Shown one piece after another: positions 18,868 to 28,868 of a DNA stretch of 64,000 bases; the first letter of the stretch is position 1, and each line of letters begins with the position of its first letter. The stretch is from Winogradskyella sp. KYW1333 (GTDB lineage Bacteria > Bacteroidota > Bacteroidia > Flavobacteriales > Flavobacteriaceae), in assembly GCF_003335675.1 (NCBI RefSeq), contig NZ_QPHL01000016.1:186001-250000 (forward strand), written 5' to 3'. Made by a program: the position numbers and the translations under genes. The notes under the pieces are model-generated. The model was not told the origin of the DNA. It made no database searches and saw only the letters and a list, made by a program, of their open reading frames with translations.

Positions 18868-19959
18868 ATGACAAAAAAGAAAATTGCCTTTGTAATTGGT
18901 GCCTTAACAGCAGGAGGTGCGGAGCGAGTTATTTCGACACTCAGTAACGAATTTATTTCTGACTTTAACGTTACAATCATAACATTTAGAAAGACTGAAC
19001 CATTTTACCGATTAGACCATGCTGTAACAGTAATTTCTTGTTTTGATGAGATTAGCCAGCCAAACTCTTTCTTGGAGTCTATAAAACTTAATTACAAAAT
19101 TTACAAGCGTATTACTCAAATAGTTAAAGATCTTAATATAGATTTACTCATAGGTTTTATCACTCAGGCAAATATTAAAACTGTTTTAGCAGCAAAAAAA
19201 AACAAAATACCATGTATTATAAGCGAAAGAAGTGACCCTTTTAAAAGTGATATTCCTCGTTTCTGGTTGATTTTAAGAAAGTTAATTTACCCAAGAGCCA
19301 ATTCTATTGTGGTTCAGACGAAAAAGGTAAAGGAAATTTACCAGAAAATGTTAAATCACGAAAATATAGTTGTTGTACCCAACCCAATTTCTACAGATTT
19401 CACTGAATTGGCTACAAGTGAAGTAAAAAAAGAAAAAATAATATTATCTGTTGGTCGTTTGAATAATGATAAGCGTCATGATTTGTTAATAAAAGCGTTT
19501 AAAACTCTTAGTCCTAAAGACTGGAAAGTTTTAATTATTGGCTTTGGGTCTAATAAGAGTAAATTACAAAAACTTATCAATGATTTAGATTTATCTCATC
19601 AAATTGAAATAAAATCAAACATAAAAAATATCGAAGATTATTATAGAAGGGCCTCCTTATTTATTTTTACCTCCAGAGCTGAAGGATTCCCGAATGTATT
19701 GTTAGAGGCAATGTACTTTAAGTTGCCATGTATTTCAACAGACTGTAATTATGGCCCATCAGATATCATAACAAATGGTCAGGATGGTTTTTTAATTCCA
19801 GTTGACAATCAAAGTAGATTAGTCGCAAAAATGGATCAGGTTATAAAGGATGAGGACTTAAGAACAATAATTTCTCAAAATGGACATAAAACCGCTTTAA
19901 AATATAAAAGTAAAATCGTGACTCGTATGTGGAAAAATATTATCTCAAAACATATTTAA
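18868..19959 (+). CDS. Glycosyltransferase family 4
   Basis: A 363-residue GT-B fold enzyme. The N-terminal acceptor domain starts with FVIGALTAGGAERV, the glycine-rich GGAER motif of GT4 enzymes. The C-terminal donor domain contains ILSVGRLNNDKRHDLLIKA and the E(x7)E motif within EGFPNVLLEAM, which binds the nucleotide sugar. It probably adds one sugar of the repeat unit at the cytoplasmic membrane face. Donor and linkage cannot be read from sequence. It is one of several GT4 genes in the locus. Confidence 0.85.
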   Translation: MTKKKIAFVIGALTAGGAERVISTLSNEFISDFNVTIITFRKTEPFYRLDHAVTVISCFDEISQPNSFLESIKLNYKIYKRITQIVKDLNIDLLIGFITQANIKTVLAAKKNKIPCIISERSDPFKSDIPRFWLILRKLIYPRANSIVVQTKKVKEIYQKMLNHENIVVVPNPISTDFTELATSEVKKEKIILSVGRLNNDKRHDLLIKAFKTLSPKDWKVLIIGFGSNKSKLQKLINDLDLSHQIEIKSNIKNIEDYYRRASLFIFTSRAEGFPNVLLEAMYFKLPCISTDCNYGPSDIITNGQDGFLIPVDNQSRLVAKMDQVIKDEDLRTIISQNGHKTALKYKSKIVTRMWKNIISKHI

Positions 19960-20080
19960 ACTTAAATAAATTTATTGAAGAAATATTGTTATTTATATTT
20001 ATAGCTACCATTCCGAATGGAATTGCATATCATATATTTATTTTATTCATCAATAAATCCAAATAGAAATACAATTATAA

Positions 20081-21205
20081 GTGAGAATTTTAAAGTACAT
20101 CACACTAGGCCTGGTTCTACTTAACATACCATCTATTGTATTAGTTGTTTTTGGCGTAGGATTTGGAGCTTTAATGAGTTATTTTACTATTTTATCTCTA
20201 GCACTATATTATTTTTTTGAGAAAAAGACATCTCCAAATTGGTTTCTCTTAATTATTTCTCTTTTATATTTAATGATTAGTGGATTGCAATATGTAGGAT
20301 TGACTTCCCAATTTTTTATGGACATCATAAAATTCTTAATCTTTTTAATAAGCGCTTATGAACTTGTTAAAAACACTAATATTGCTGAATTTAACCTATT
20401 TCTTCTTTTGGGAGCTATTACAATACCATTAGAAGCAATACTCTTCACAAGTGATTTTGGGAGATATGCCGGTTTTTACATTAACGCAAATGTGGCAGGG
20501 TTTATTTGCATTACAGGTTATGCATCGACTTATGGTTTAAAAAATGTAGGAACAAAATTAATTGGACAATTCTTATTCACTCTTGCAGGTTTATTAACCT
20601 TTTCTAGAACCTTTATTGTTATTTGGTTAGTAATTAATTTAATCTCTCTAAAAATAAATATTAGAAATATTAGAATTTTTGGACTGGGTTTCTTAATTGT
20701 TGGATCATTGTTTTTTATAGATGAAATGGTTGGATTAAATAATCCGCGTTTCGAACAACTGAGAAGCATATTGAATAATGAAGAAGTATCTACAGAAGAT
20801 TTGAATGCCGATTCAAGATCTGACACATGGGCACTCTTTTATGATCAAATTTTAGATTCTCCACTTATAGGGAATGGTTACGGGTCATTTTCTGGAAAAG
20901 AGGGTTATGATATGGGAGTTCACAACTCGTATCTTATGATACTTGGAGAAGCCGGAATTATCCCCTTCGTATTATTTGTGGCTTATATTGGATATTTGTT
21001 AGCTATGAGCCTACTTTATTTTAAAAAAAAACCGAATTTAATTATGCAAGCTATTGCCTTATCTCTTTTTTTAATGGCCAATCATAATTTCTTCGGGTTT
21101 TATTTTGTTTCATTTGCTGCGATGTGGATTCAATATCAAATACATTTGTGTAAACAAGATGAACAAAATGAAATTGAAAATATAGAAGAAATATTAATCA
21201 ACTAG
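20081..21205 (+). CDS. O-antigen ligase/polymerase family membrane protein (Wzy candidate)
   Basis: A 374-residue protein with about ten predicted membrane helices. It carries a Wzy_C/O-antigen-ligase-type segment (SRSDTWALFYDQILDSPLIGNGYGSFSG, then GVHNSYLMILGEAG), where RSDTW and the H in HNS are characteristic. It would polymerise lipid-linked repeat units on the periplasmic side. The frame begins with GTG at 20081; no in-frame ATG is close. It is followed by a convergent large gene on the other strand. Ligase and polymerase cannot be told apart by sequence, but in a Wzx/Wza/Wzc locus polymerase is the better guess. Confidence 0.8.
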   Translation: MRILKYITLGLVLLNIPSIVLVVFGVGFGALMSYFTILSLALYYFFEKKTSPNWFLLIISLLYLMISGLQYVGLTSQFFMDIIKFLIFLISAYELVKNTNIAEFNLFLLLGAITIPLEAILFTSDFGRYAGFYINANVAGFICITGYASTYGLKNVGTKLIGQFLFTLAGLLTFSRTFIVIWLVINLISLKINIRNIRIFGLGFLIVGSLFFIDEMVGLNNPRFEQLRSILNNEEVSTEDLNADSRSDTWALFYDQILDSPLIGNGYGSFSGKEGYDMGVHNSYLMILGEAGIIPFVLFVAYIGYLLAMSLLYFKKKPNLIMQAIALSLFLMANHNFFGFYFVSFAAMWIQYQIHLCKQDEQNEIENIEEILIN

Positions 21206-21247
21206 TTACATAAAAGAACCATTGTTATATTAACAGTTAACCATTCA

Positions 21248-24200
21248 TTATAAATTCCTTACAATTAACTTTTTAGTTAATTCACTACCATTAATAGTCA
21301 AAAGCTTAATAAAGTATATTCCACTAGACAATGTTCTTAAATCTATCCTAGAATTAATTTCTAATAACTGGTTTACATTTTCTATTCTTTTCTGCCTTAC
21401 AATTCTCCCAGCAAAATCATAAATTAAAACTAAAACATCAGTAACATTCGATTCTTCTTTTAATCTAATATTTACATAATTGCTGGCAGGATTAGGGTAA
21501 ACATTAAAAGAAGTAATTCCTGATTGTGTTTCATCATCTGGTCCTACTGTGTTTTCATTACATTGGCCTTGTACTGATACCCTAACAGTTGCTTCATCAA
21601 AATCTAGTGCATTAAATACTGTAACGGTATAATCTGTAGTTATTAATGGAGAAACTTGAATGGATTGGGTAGTTTCACCAGTACTCCATAAAAATTCGTC
21701 ACCACCGGTCGCTGTTAAAGTTGCCACTTCATTTAAACAAATACTAATATCTTCACCAGCATAGGCTTGAACTGGTTCAAAAACATTTACCGTAACTTGT
21801 TTTTCATCATAGCAATCATTGATATAACCTCGAACCTCATAAGTTGTTGTTGCATTAGGACTCACAGCAATATTTGGTTGCGTAGCACCATTATTCCATT
21901 CGTAATAATTGGCACCCGTGGCTGATAATGTAATAAAATCACCATTAAGTATGTCTACGCTATCACCATTAACAATTACAACGTTTGGATTTGGATCCAC
22001 AAAAACTGTGACATCATCTGAATCTTCTTGGATTCCACTTGAGATAGTTACAGAATATGTTGTTGTTGAAACCGGGTTTACAATTATACTTTGAGTCGTT
22101 TCTCCTGTACTCCATAGGTAAGTATCTCCAACTCCTGCAGATAGTGTGACCTCATCGCCACTGCCTTCGCAAATTGACTGATCATCTCCTGCATTAGCCT
22201 GAAAAACCTGTTCAACAGCAACCGTAACTTGGGCTTGTACATCACATACACCATTTGTTCCGATTACTGTATAGGTTTCAGTAGTATTAGGACTTACCGT
22301 AATCGAACTGGTTGTTTCTCCTGTACTCCATAAATAAGTATTTGCTCCTTCAGCTGTAAGTACTGCACTTTCTCCTGAAACAATCGTAACATCTTCTGAA
22401 ATATTTAAATTTGGTATAGCATCTACAAAAACTGTGACATCATCTGAATCTTCTTGGATTCCACTTGAGATAGTTACAGAATATGTTGTTGTTGAAACCG
22501 GGTTTACAATTATACTTTGAGTCGTTTCTCCTGTACTCCAAAGGTAAGTATCTCCAACTCCTGCAGATAGTGTGACCTCATCGCCACTACCTTCGCAAAT
22601 TGACTGATCATCTCCTGCATTAGCCTGAAAGACCTGTTCAACAGTAACGGTAACTTGGGCTTGTACCTCACATACATCATTTGTTCCGGTTACTGTGTAG
22701 GTTTCAGTAGTATTAGGGCTTACTGTAATCGAACTAGTTGTTTCTCCCGTACTCCATAAATAAGTATTTGCTCCTTCAACTGTAAGTACTGTACTTTCTC
22801 CTGTAACTATCGTAACATCATCCGAAATATTTAAATTCGGTATCGCTTCCACAAAAACTGTGACTTCATCTGAATCTTCTTGGATTCCACTTGAGATAGT
22901 TACAGAATATGTTGTGGTGGATGTAGGACTAACGTTTATACTCTGTGTAGTCTCACCAGTACTCCATAAGTAGGAATCACCATCTCCTGCTGTTAATGTT
23001 ACAATTTCACCACTACCCTCGCAAATAGATTGATTTCCTCCTGCACTAGCAATAAAAATTTCCTCTATTGTAACGGTAACCTGTGATTGAACCTCACACG
23101 CTCCATTAAATCCAGAAACTGTATATGTAGTTGTTTCAGTTGGACTAACTGTTATGTTACTAGTTGTTTCACCTGTACTCCATAAATAAGTATTTGCACC
23201 TTCAATTGTAAGTATTGCAGTTTCTCCTGAAACAATCGTAACATCTTCTGAAATATTTAAATTTGGTATAGCATCTACAAAAACTGTAACTTCATCGGTA
23301 TCTTCTTGATTTCCATCAGATACGGTTACGGTATACGTTGTACTTTCTAATGGACTAACCTCTATCGTCGGTGTTGTTTCTCCATTATTCCATAAAAAAT
23401 TTGTTCCACCAGATGCAGAGAGCGTAACAGAATCTCCTACACAAATGGTTTGGTCTTCACCAGCTTCTGCATTCAGAGGTACAGGAATAACAGTTATAAG
23501 TGAGGTATCCGTGAAACCACCGTCATTTGATGTAAATCTAATTTCAACAATTCCCTCTGAATTACCAACTACTGTTCCACTTGAATTAACTGTGGCTATA
23601 GATTCATTTTCTGAAGTCCATAGACCATTCTGATCTGTAGTATTTGCAGGTGTAAATTGTACATCCAAATCTAAAATTTCCGACACATTCAAAGTAACCA
23701 CATCTGGATTTATATCTATCCCTGTGGCCTCTACGTTTCCCAAAGAAGCACCATCGACTTGGTTCAGATATTCTTCTATCCATGTATAGCCACTAGGCGC
23801 CAAATCATTATGAGTTTGACCATCTGGAATATTTAAATCATACCATACTTCAGGTATGTGATCTGATTTTAGAGGATTATAAAAATTGACAGGTCTAGTA
23901 TTATTAATAGTTTGTATTGGTAAATTTAATGTGCTATTCCTAGGTTCTTCAGCATCTAAATCAATCCCATTAACAAATTCCATATCATACGTATCTCTGT
24001 AGAATCCTACAGTTCCATCATCTTTAATATATTGAGAAGCACCAACTAAAGGCAAAAGATTATTTTTGAGCTCGCTGTTAGGAAGTATATCAAATTCACG
24101 TCCTTGAAAAGGAAGACTATTATCTAGAAACCAATCCGTGGGAAGTGGTTCAAAATTAACTTGAAATCTCGTCCATGCAACACTTTCGTCAGTATCAAAT

Positions 24201-25186
24201 CCTTCTGGAACAGAATAATTTCCCCTTGGTTCATCTTGTAAAAAATTATTTTGATTATAAATCTGTGGCATTGATGTTGAATTATTGTTATAACCACACC
24301 AAAGTAACTTATTTGTTGTATTTACACCAGCTTGATAATAGTTTTCAATATGATTTAGTTTATAATCCCAATGATCCATTCTTATCAATCTATTTGACCA
24401 ATTATGGATAAGATTATTAACAACATCAACTTTTATAGCGCTACCACCTTTAAAAGGTACTCGCCATCCCACATTGTAATAGGCATTTCTAATTACTGTA
24501 TAACTTCCATCTTCTTGTTGAACAGGTCCCTCAGGCGAAGAGTTTCCAATAATTAATGAATATGAGCATTGGCCCCATAAATTATTCGATATTGTATGTG
24601 ATGAAAGACCACCTGTTTCTCTTGAGGCAACCGAAACAGCCGTTGAATTACTTACATGTGAAAACGAACAATGATCAATAATAGTATCATCTCCACGCCC
24701 TACATGTAATGAACCAGAATAACCACCAGAATTTCTAAATTTCATATATCGAACTATCACAGAGGGTAATCCTGACATAATAATTCTATTACCTGTAACA
24801 GTGATACCGCCTTCCGGAGCGGATTGACCAGCCAGATAAATAGATCCTGTGTAACCTCCTTCATCACCAGGCAAATTACTACATCTAATCCAATCTTGTA
24901 ATTCAATAACGCCGCTTACATCAAAAACAATTGTTCTATCAAGGCCTTTGTTCATTTCATTTTGAATAGCCCAACGTAATGTTCCTATGTCATCTCGACT
25001 GCCATCAGCAAGACTAGTTACATGCAAAACTACTCCTCCACTCGCACCTACAGAATAAGCGGCCGCACCATAAGCACTTGGAAACGCTGGTTGCTGACTA
25101 TGAGAACTTGATATATTAAAAATTGAAAATAATAAAATGAAAGCATAAATATTTATGACTTGAAGTAAGTTCCTGAAAATTGTCAT
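21248..25186 (-). CDS. Secreted pectate-lyase-like protein with Ig-like repeats and T9SS sorting domain
   Basis: A 1312-residue protein. A signal peptide (about 1-30) is followed by a parallel beta-helix domain like PL1 pectate lyases (about 32-470: FPSAYGAAAYSVGASGG, RTIVFDVSGVIEL, IIDHCSFSH). Then come one BIG2-like domain (about 490-570), several SPRB/PKD-like repeats with the signature YLWSTGETT (about 575-1190), and a type IX C-terminal sorting domain (about 1225-1312: FNVYPNPASNYVNI, SSGIYFIKL). It should be exported by the type IX system and anchored or released at the cell surface, acting on a polyuronate. It is the only gene on the minus strand inside the capsule locus. Whether the catalytic residues are complete was not established. 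Confidence 0.82.
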   Translation of the reverse strand: MTIFRNLLQVINIYAFILLFSIFNISSSHSQQPAFPSAYGAAAYSVGASGGVVLHVTSLADGSRDDIGTLRWAIQNEMNKGLDRTIVFDVSGVIELQDWIRCSNLPGDEGGYTGSIYLAGQSAPEGGITVTGNRIIMSGLPSVIVRYMKFRNSGGYSGSLHVGRGDDTIIDHCSFSHVSNSTAVSVASRETGGLSSHTISNNLWGQCSYSLIIGNSSPEGPVQQEDGSYTVIRNAYYNVGWRVPFKGGSAIKVDVVNNLIHNWSNRLIRMDHWDYKLNHIENYYQAGVNTTNKLLWCGYNNNSTSMPQIYNQNNFLQDEPRGNYSVPEGFDTDESVAWTRFQVNFEPLPTDWFLDNSLPFQGREFDILPNSELKNNLLPLVGASQYIKDDGTVGFYRDTYDMEFVNGIDLDAEEPRNSTLNLPIQTINNTRPVNFYNPLKSDHIPEVWYDLNIPDGQTHNDLAPSGYTWIEEYLNQVDGASLGNVEATGIDINPDVVTLNVSEILDLDVQFTPANTTDQNGLWTSENESIATVNSSGTVVGNSEGIVEIRFTSNDGGFTDTSLITVIPVPLNAEAGEDQTICVGDSVTLSASGGTNFLWNNGETTPTIEVSPLESTTYTVTVSDGNQEDTDEVTVFVDAIPNLNISEDVTIVSGETAILTIEGANTYLWSTGETTSNITVSPTETTTYTVSGFNGACEVQSQVTVTIEEIFIASAGGNQSICEGSGEIVTLTAGDGDSYLWSTGETTQSINVSPTSTTTYSVTISSGIQEDSDEVTVFVEAIPNLNISDDVTIVTGESTVLTVEGANTYLWSTGETTSSITVSPNTTETYTVTGTNDVCEVQAQVTVTVEQVFQANAGDDQSICEGSGDEVTLSAGVGDTYLWSTGETTQSIIVNPVSTTTYSVTISSGIQEDSDDVTVFVDAIPNLNISEDVTIVSGESAVLTAEGANTYLWSTGETTSSITVSPNTTETYTVIGTNGVCDVQAQVTVAVEQVFQANAGDDQSICEGSGDEVTLSAGVGDTYLWSTGETTQSIIVNPVSTTTYSVTISSGIQEDSDDVTVFVDPNPNVVIVNGDSVDILNGDFITLSATGANYYEWNNGATQPNIAVSPNATTTYEVRGYINDCYDEKQVTVNVFEPVQAYAGEDISICLNEVATLTATGGDEFLWSTGETTQSIQVSPLITTDYTVTVFNALDFDEATVRVSVQGQCNENTVGPDDETQSGITSFNVYPNPASNYVNIRLKEESNVTDVLVLIYDFAGRIVRQKRIENVNQLLEINSRIDLRTLSSGIYFIKLLTINGSELTKKLIVRNL
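21999..23276. repeat. Three tandem 426-bp coding repeats
   Basis: The same sequence begins at 21999, 22425 and 22851, and a divergent partial copy starts at 23277; the spacing is 426 bp (142 codons) each time. The copies at 21999 and 22425 differ at only about three positions in the first 200 bp; the third is more diverged. The unit encodes two Ig-like modules of the pectate-lyase-like protein. Confidence 0.92.
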
Positions 25187-25709
25187 TTTTTCTGTTTAAA
25201 TAGATTTGGGTGTGCAATATATTTAAAATATAGCTATAATACATTTTTTTTCGTTATAACGTATTTATTTGTAGGAATTTTCATTTGTAATATTATTTTT
25301 AAATTATATATTAAAACATACGTCGATAATACTGGATTGGATTACCCATAATATTTAAGAGCTAAAAATATTTTCTTACAATTAAATAGTCACAAATGAT
25401 TAATAGTCTATTGATAAACTAATTTGTATTCGTTAAAAAGGTTGACTAATCATGAAGTTCTAATTATTTCGAAGTAACGGTCAGTTCTGACTAATAGTTT
25501 AGGAATGTGTCCTTTTTGCCGTGTTTTCAAGTATATTAACACAGAAATTATAATTAATAACATCCATTTTTTATAATTGCTTTGATTTTTAATGAATTTT
25601 TAAAATAAGATGCTAATTTTAGCCTGTGGATTTAAAGTCCATACTGTATTTTATTACCAATACAAATTATAATAAAATCTTTAATTACAAGCCAATAAAA
25701 CAGTTATAA
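25187..25709. other. AT-rich intergenic region, no gene seen
   Basis: This 523-bp space separates the divergent starts of the lyase-like gene (25186, minus) and the flippase gene (25710, plus). It is dense in stops in all frames. A 10-bp palindrome CGTTATAACG lies at 25252-25261. No clear TAnnTTTG promoter box or gene remnant was recognised, though promoters for both neighbours must lie here or further upstream. Confidence 0.6.
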
Positions 25710-27254
25710 ATGGCAAGAGTCTCCAAATCATTAAAGAATGCGAAAGTTGGTGTATTTTTTTTTATACTTTCAATTTTTGTACAGTTCTTTTCAAGGAAAA
25801 TCTTTTTAGAAAATTTAGGGGATGAATTTATTGGCTTAGAAACAACTCTAAGAAGTATACTTAGCTTTTTAAACTTGGCCGAATTAGGAATTGGTACTGC
25901 AATAGGTTTTACACTCTACAAACCAATTTTTGACGAGAACCATGATGAAATAAATAAAATAATTGCTCTCTTAGGTGTTCTTTATAGAAGAATTGGTTAC
26001 ATCATATTTGGTGTAGGATTTATAATTTCTCTATTTTTTCCTTTAATATTTGCTGATACACCTTTCTCTTTGACAATCATTTATTATGTGTTTTATTCAC
26101 TATTGATATCCGTTCTTTTAAGCTATTTTGTTAATTATCATATTAGTCTTTTAGGTGCAGATCAAAAAGGTTACATAGTGCAACAGTATTTTCAAACATT
26201 TACTATAACGCGTGTAATTTTGCAGTTTATCGTAGCTTTATATTACAAGAACTTTTTTGTCTATATCACATTAGAGCTTGTTTTCAGCATAATTTACAGT
26301 GTTGTAGTACGTTATAAAATTAAGCAAGAATATCCTTGGCTTGTTATAAATTCGGCACAAAAAACAGAAATCATTAAAGAGTACCCTCAGGTGATCACAA
26401 AAATCAAACAGGTATTCTTCCATAAGTTGAGTGCATTTGTGAAAAATGGTACTGACAACCTTTTGATTTATGCCCTTATTAATCTTCAAAGTGTAGCTTT
26501 TTTCGGCAATTATCAACTAATATTTATGAAACTTATCGGTCTAGTAAAGATGGCATTTGCCGGTACTGGATCTGCCGTGGGTAATTTAATTGCAGAAAAC
26601 GATGAAAAGAACATAAATAAGGTGTTGTGGGAGTTAATCTCAATTCAGTTTTTTATCGCTGGGTTCTTCAGTTTAGTTATATATCATACAATGGATGCTT
26701 TCGTCTTATTGTGGTTAGGAGAAAAATATATATTATCCCATACCATATTACTATTAATGATAGCCAATTTCTTTATGATACAAATAAGTTCGCCAATTGA
26801 ACGATTCAAAAATGCATATGGATTATATTCTGATACTTGGGCCGCTATGACTGAGGCAGTTATTAACTTGGTAATATCGTTTATTTTTGGCAAATTATTA
26901 GGTATAGCTGGTATAGTTCTGGGTACAGTCGTAAGTATGTTTTTTATAGTTGTTCTATGGAAACCTTACTTTTTATACAAAAGAGGATTTAAAAAAAGTG
27001 TACTGCATTATTGGAAAGGTTTATTACCAATGATAATAGTGTTTATAGCAACAATATTTTTTATTTATATTATAAAAGATTATTTTTATTATAATTCAGA
27101 TAATATAACTCTTATCAATTGGATTATATACGCGATTCAAGTCACTATCGTGGTAACTATTGTCTATGGTACTATGCTTTACTTGTTTGTGCCAGGATTT
27201 AAAGACTTTTGCATTAGAGTAAAAACATTAGTTTTAAGTAAAATACAAAAATAG
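25710..27254 (+). CDS. Polysaccharide flippase of the MOP/Wzx type
   Basis: A 514-residue polytopic protein with about 12-14 predicted membrane helices spread over the whole length. The N-terminal region (FFSRKIFLENLGDEFIGLETTLRSILSFLNLAELGIGTAIGF) is typical of Wzx/sugar-isomerase-type translocases of Bacteroidota. It would flip undecaprenyl-linked repeat units to the periplasm for the polymerase at 20081-21205. It is the first plus-strand gene after the inverted lyase gene and begins a run of co-directional genes. Confidence 0.82.
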   Translation: MARVSKSLKNAKVGVFFFILSIFVQFFSRKIFLENLGDEFIGLETTLRSILSFLNLAELGIGTAIGFTLYKPIFDENHDEINKIIALLGVLYRRIGYIIFGVGFIISLFFPLIFADTPFSLTIIYYVFYSLLISVLLSYFVNYHISLLGADQKGYIVQQYFQTFTITRVILQFIVALYYKNFFVYITLELVFSIIYSVVVRYKIKQEYPWLVINSAQKTEIIKEYPQVITKIKQVFFHKLSAFVKNGTDNLLIYALINLQSVAFFGNYQLIFMKLIGLVKMAFAGTGSAVGNLIAENDEKNINKVLWELISIQFFIAGFFSLVIYHTMDAFVLLWLGEKYILSHTILLLMIANFFMIQISSPIERFKNAYGLYSDTWAAMTEAVINLVISFIFGKLLGIAGIVLGTVVSMFFIVVLWKPYFLYKRGFKKSVLHYWKGLLPMIIVFIATIFFIYIIKDYFYYNSDNITLINWIIYAIQVTIVVTIVYGTMLYLFVPGFKDFCIRVKTLVLSKIQK

Positions 27255-27314
27255 GACGAATTAATGTATATTTTCACAACATTCAAAATTTATAATACTT
27301 ACCATACCAGCTAA

Positions 27315-27896
27315 ATGATTAAGTCTAAAGTCGATTATAAATATTATTTAGAAAGAGATAGAATTGCCCTAAACGCTAAACCAAAAAATCTAGAGGATAA
27401 AGTAATTGGTGTAATTTCACCAAATCCTATTTATACTTTTCAAAAAAGTATGCGAAAGTTAGAATATTATTCCAATTGTAAGAATAAAGGTTTAAATAAG
27501 CTATATACAGCATATCTTAAATATAAGTTCAAAAAAATATCGATAAAGCTTGGTTTTTCAATACCTATTAATGTTTTTGGTCCTGGATTATCAATTGTAC
27601 ATTATGGTACTATAGTCATTAATAGAAACACCAATATTGGCGCTAATTGCAGAATCCATGCTTCCGTAAATATTGGGGCTTCTGGTGGTAAACCTGAGGC
27701 ACCACAGTTAGGTGACAATATTTATATAGCGCCAGGTGCTAAAATCTATGGGGATATTACTATTGCAAGTAATACCGCAATTGGCGCAAATGCCGTTGTA
27801 AATAAATCTTTTGAAAAAGAAAACACAGTAATAGCAGGAATACCAGCAAAAGTTATTGGAGATGTAGATATTAGCCAAATCATAAAACATTTATAG
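27315..27896 (+). CDS. Left-handed beta-helix acetyltransferase (serine acetyltransferase-like)
   Basis: A 193-residue hexapeptide-repeat protein. Repeats cover about residues 95-180 (INRNTNIGANCRIHASVNIG, DNIYIAPGAKIYGDI), and a VIAGIPAKVIG end is typical of CysE/WcaF-like acyltransferases. The catalytic His is probably within IVHYGTIVI. Here it would O- or N-acetylate a sugar of the repeat unit with acetyl-CoA rather than serve cysteine synthesis, because of its place in the locus. Its stop is immediately followed by the next ATG (no gap), showing operon structure. Confidence 0.8.
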   Translation: MIKSKVDYKYYLERDRIALNAKPKNLEDKVIGVISPNPIYTFQKSMRKLEYYSNCKNKGLNKLYTAYLKYKFKKISIKLGFSIPINVFGPGLSIVHYGTIVINRNTNIGANCRIHASVNIGASGGKPEAPQLGDNIYIAPGAKIYGDITIASNTAIGANAVVNKSFEKENTVIAGIPAKVIGDVDISQIIKHL

Positions 27897-28865
27897 ATGT
27901 ATCAAAACCAAGATAAAATAAGTTTTAAATTAAGGCGATTAATTTCAAATATTTTTAGAAACTCTAATTTTAGCTACTCAATTTTGAGACCTTTTTATAA
28001 AATCTATGAATTTGGACTAAGACTTATTCCAGATGAAATATTAATAAAAAGAAGTTTTAAAAAACATATGGGTTATCTTCTAGACCTAGATAATCCAAAA
28101 ACTTTAAATGAAAAAATAAACTGGCTTAAACTCTATAATAGAAATGATATTCAATCTGTTTTAGCAGATAAATTTAAAGTTAGAGAATACGTAAAAAACA
28201 AAGTAGGCGATAAATATCTAATTCCGCTTTTGTTTAATACAACAAATGCTAAAGATTTGGTTTCTGAAAATTTTCCTGAGTCAAATTTTATTATTAAAAC
28301 AAACCATAATAGTTCTGGTGGTCTAATTGTCAGAGACAAGTCCGAAGTAAACTGGAAAAAAGCTCAAAAAAGATTTAAGCGTTTACTAAATGAAAACCAT
28401 TATTACAGCACTGTAGAATGGCATTACAAGAACATAGAACCTCAAATTATTGCTGAGCAATTGTTAACCCATGACGATGGCAGTATTCCTGAAGATATTA
28501 AATTACATTGTTTTAATGGTAAGGTCGCTTTTATAATGATTGACTTTGATAGGTTTGGTAAATTAAGAACACGAAATCTCTATGATCCAGATTGGAATTT
28601 AATAGAATGCAATTGGGGAAGGCCATATGGAAGAAAAATGAACAAGCCTTCAAACCTTGATGAAATGATAGCTGTTGCTGAAAAACTGGCTAGTGATTTT
28701 GTTTACCTTAGAGTTGATCTATATTTGATTAAATCTCAAATCTATTTTGGTGAACTTACGTTTTATCATGCATCAGGTTTACAAGCTTTTTATAAAAAAG
28801 AATGTGACCAAAAGTTTGGAGATATGTTAGACATATCATCTCTTAAAAAAATAAAACTCACCTAA
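27897..28865 (+). CDS. TupA-like ATP-grasp protein
   Basis: A 322-residue protein matching the TupA-like ATP-grasp family: the LDNPKTLNEKINWLKLYNR segment near residue 65, ADKFKVREYVK, FIIKTNHNSSGG (nucleotide-binding loop) and IIAEQLL followed by DIKLHCFNGKV. TupA takes part in teichuronopeptide synthesis in alkaliphilic Bacillus, so family members are thought to ligate amino acids or peptides to uronic-acid glycans, though some are annotated glycosyltransferases. It starts right after the acetyltransferase stop and ends 3 nt before the next GT4 gene. Function here is inferred, not shown. Confidence 0.78.
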   Translation: MYQNQDKISFKLRRLISNIFRNSNFSYSILRPFYKIYEFGLRLIPDEILIKRSFKKHMGYLLDLDNPKTLNEKINWLKLYNRNDIQSVLADKFKVREYVKNKVGDKYLIPLLFNTTNAKDLVSENFPESNFIIKTNHNSSGGLIVRDKSEVNWKKAQKRFKRLLNENHYYSTVEWHYKNIEPQIIAEQLLTHDDGSIPEDIKLHCFNGKVAFIMIDFDRFGKLRTRNLYDPDWNLIECNWGRPYGRKMNKPSNLDEMIAVAEKLASDFVYLRVDLYLIKSQIYFGELTFYHASGLQAFYKKECDQKFGDMLDISSLKKIKLT

Positions 28866-28868
28866 ATC

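Noticed and set aside
21999-23276. Possible CRISPR or mobile repeat because of regular spacing
   Set aside because: The repeats are 426 bp, contiguous, coding and without spacers; they encode protein domains.
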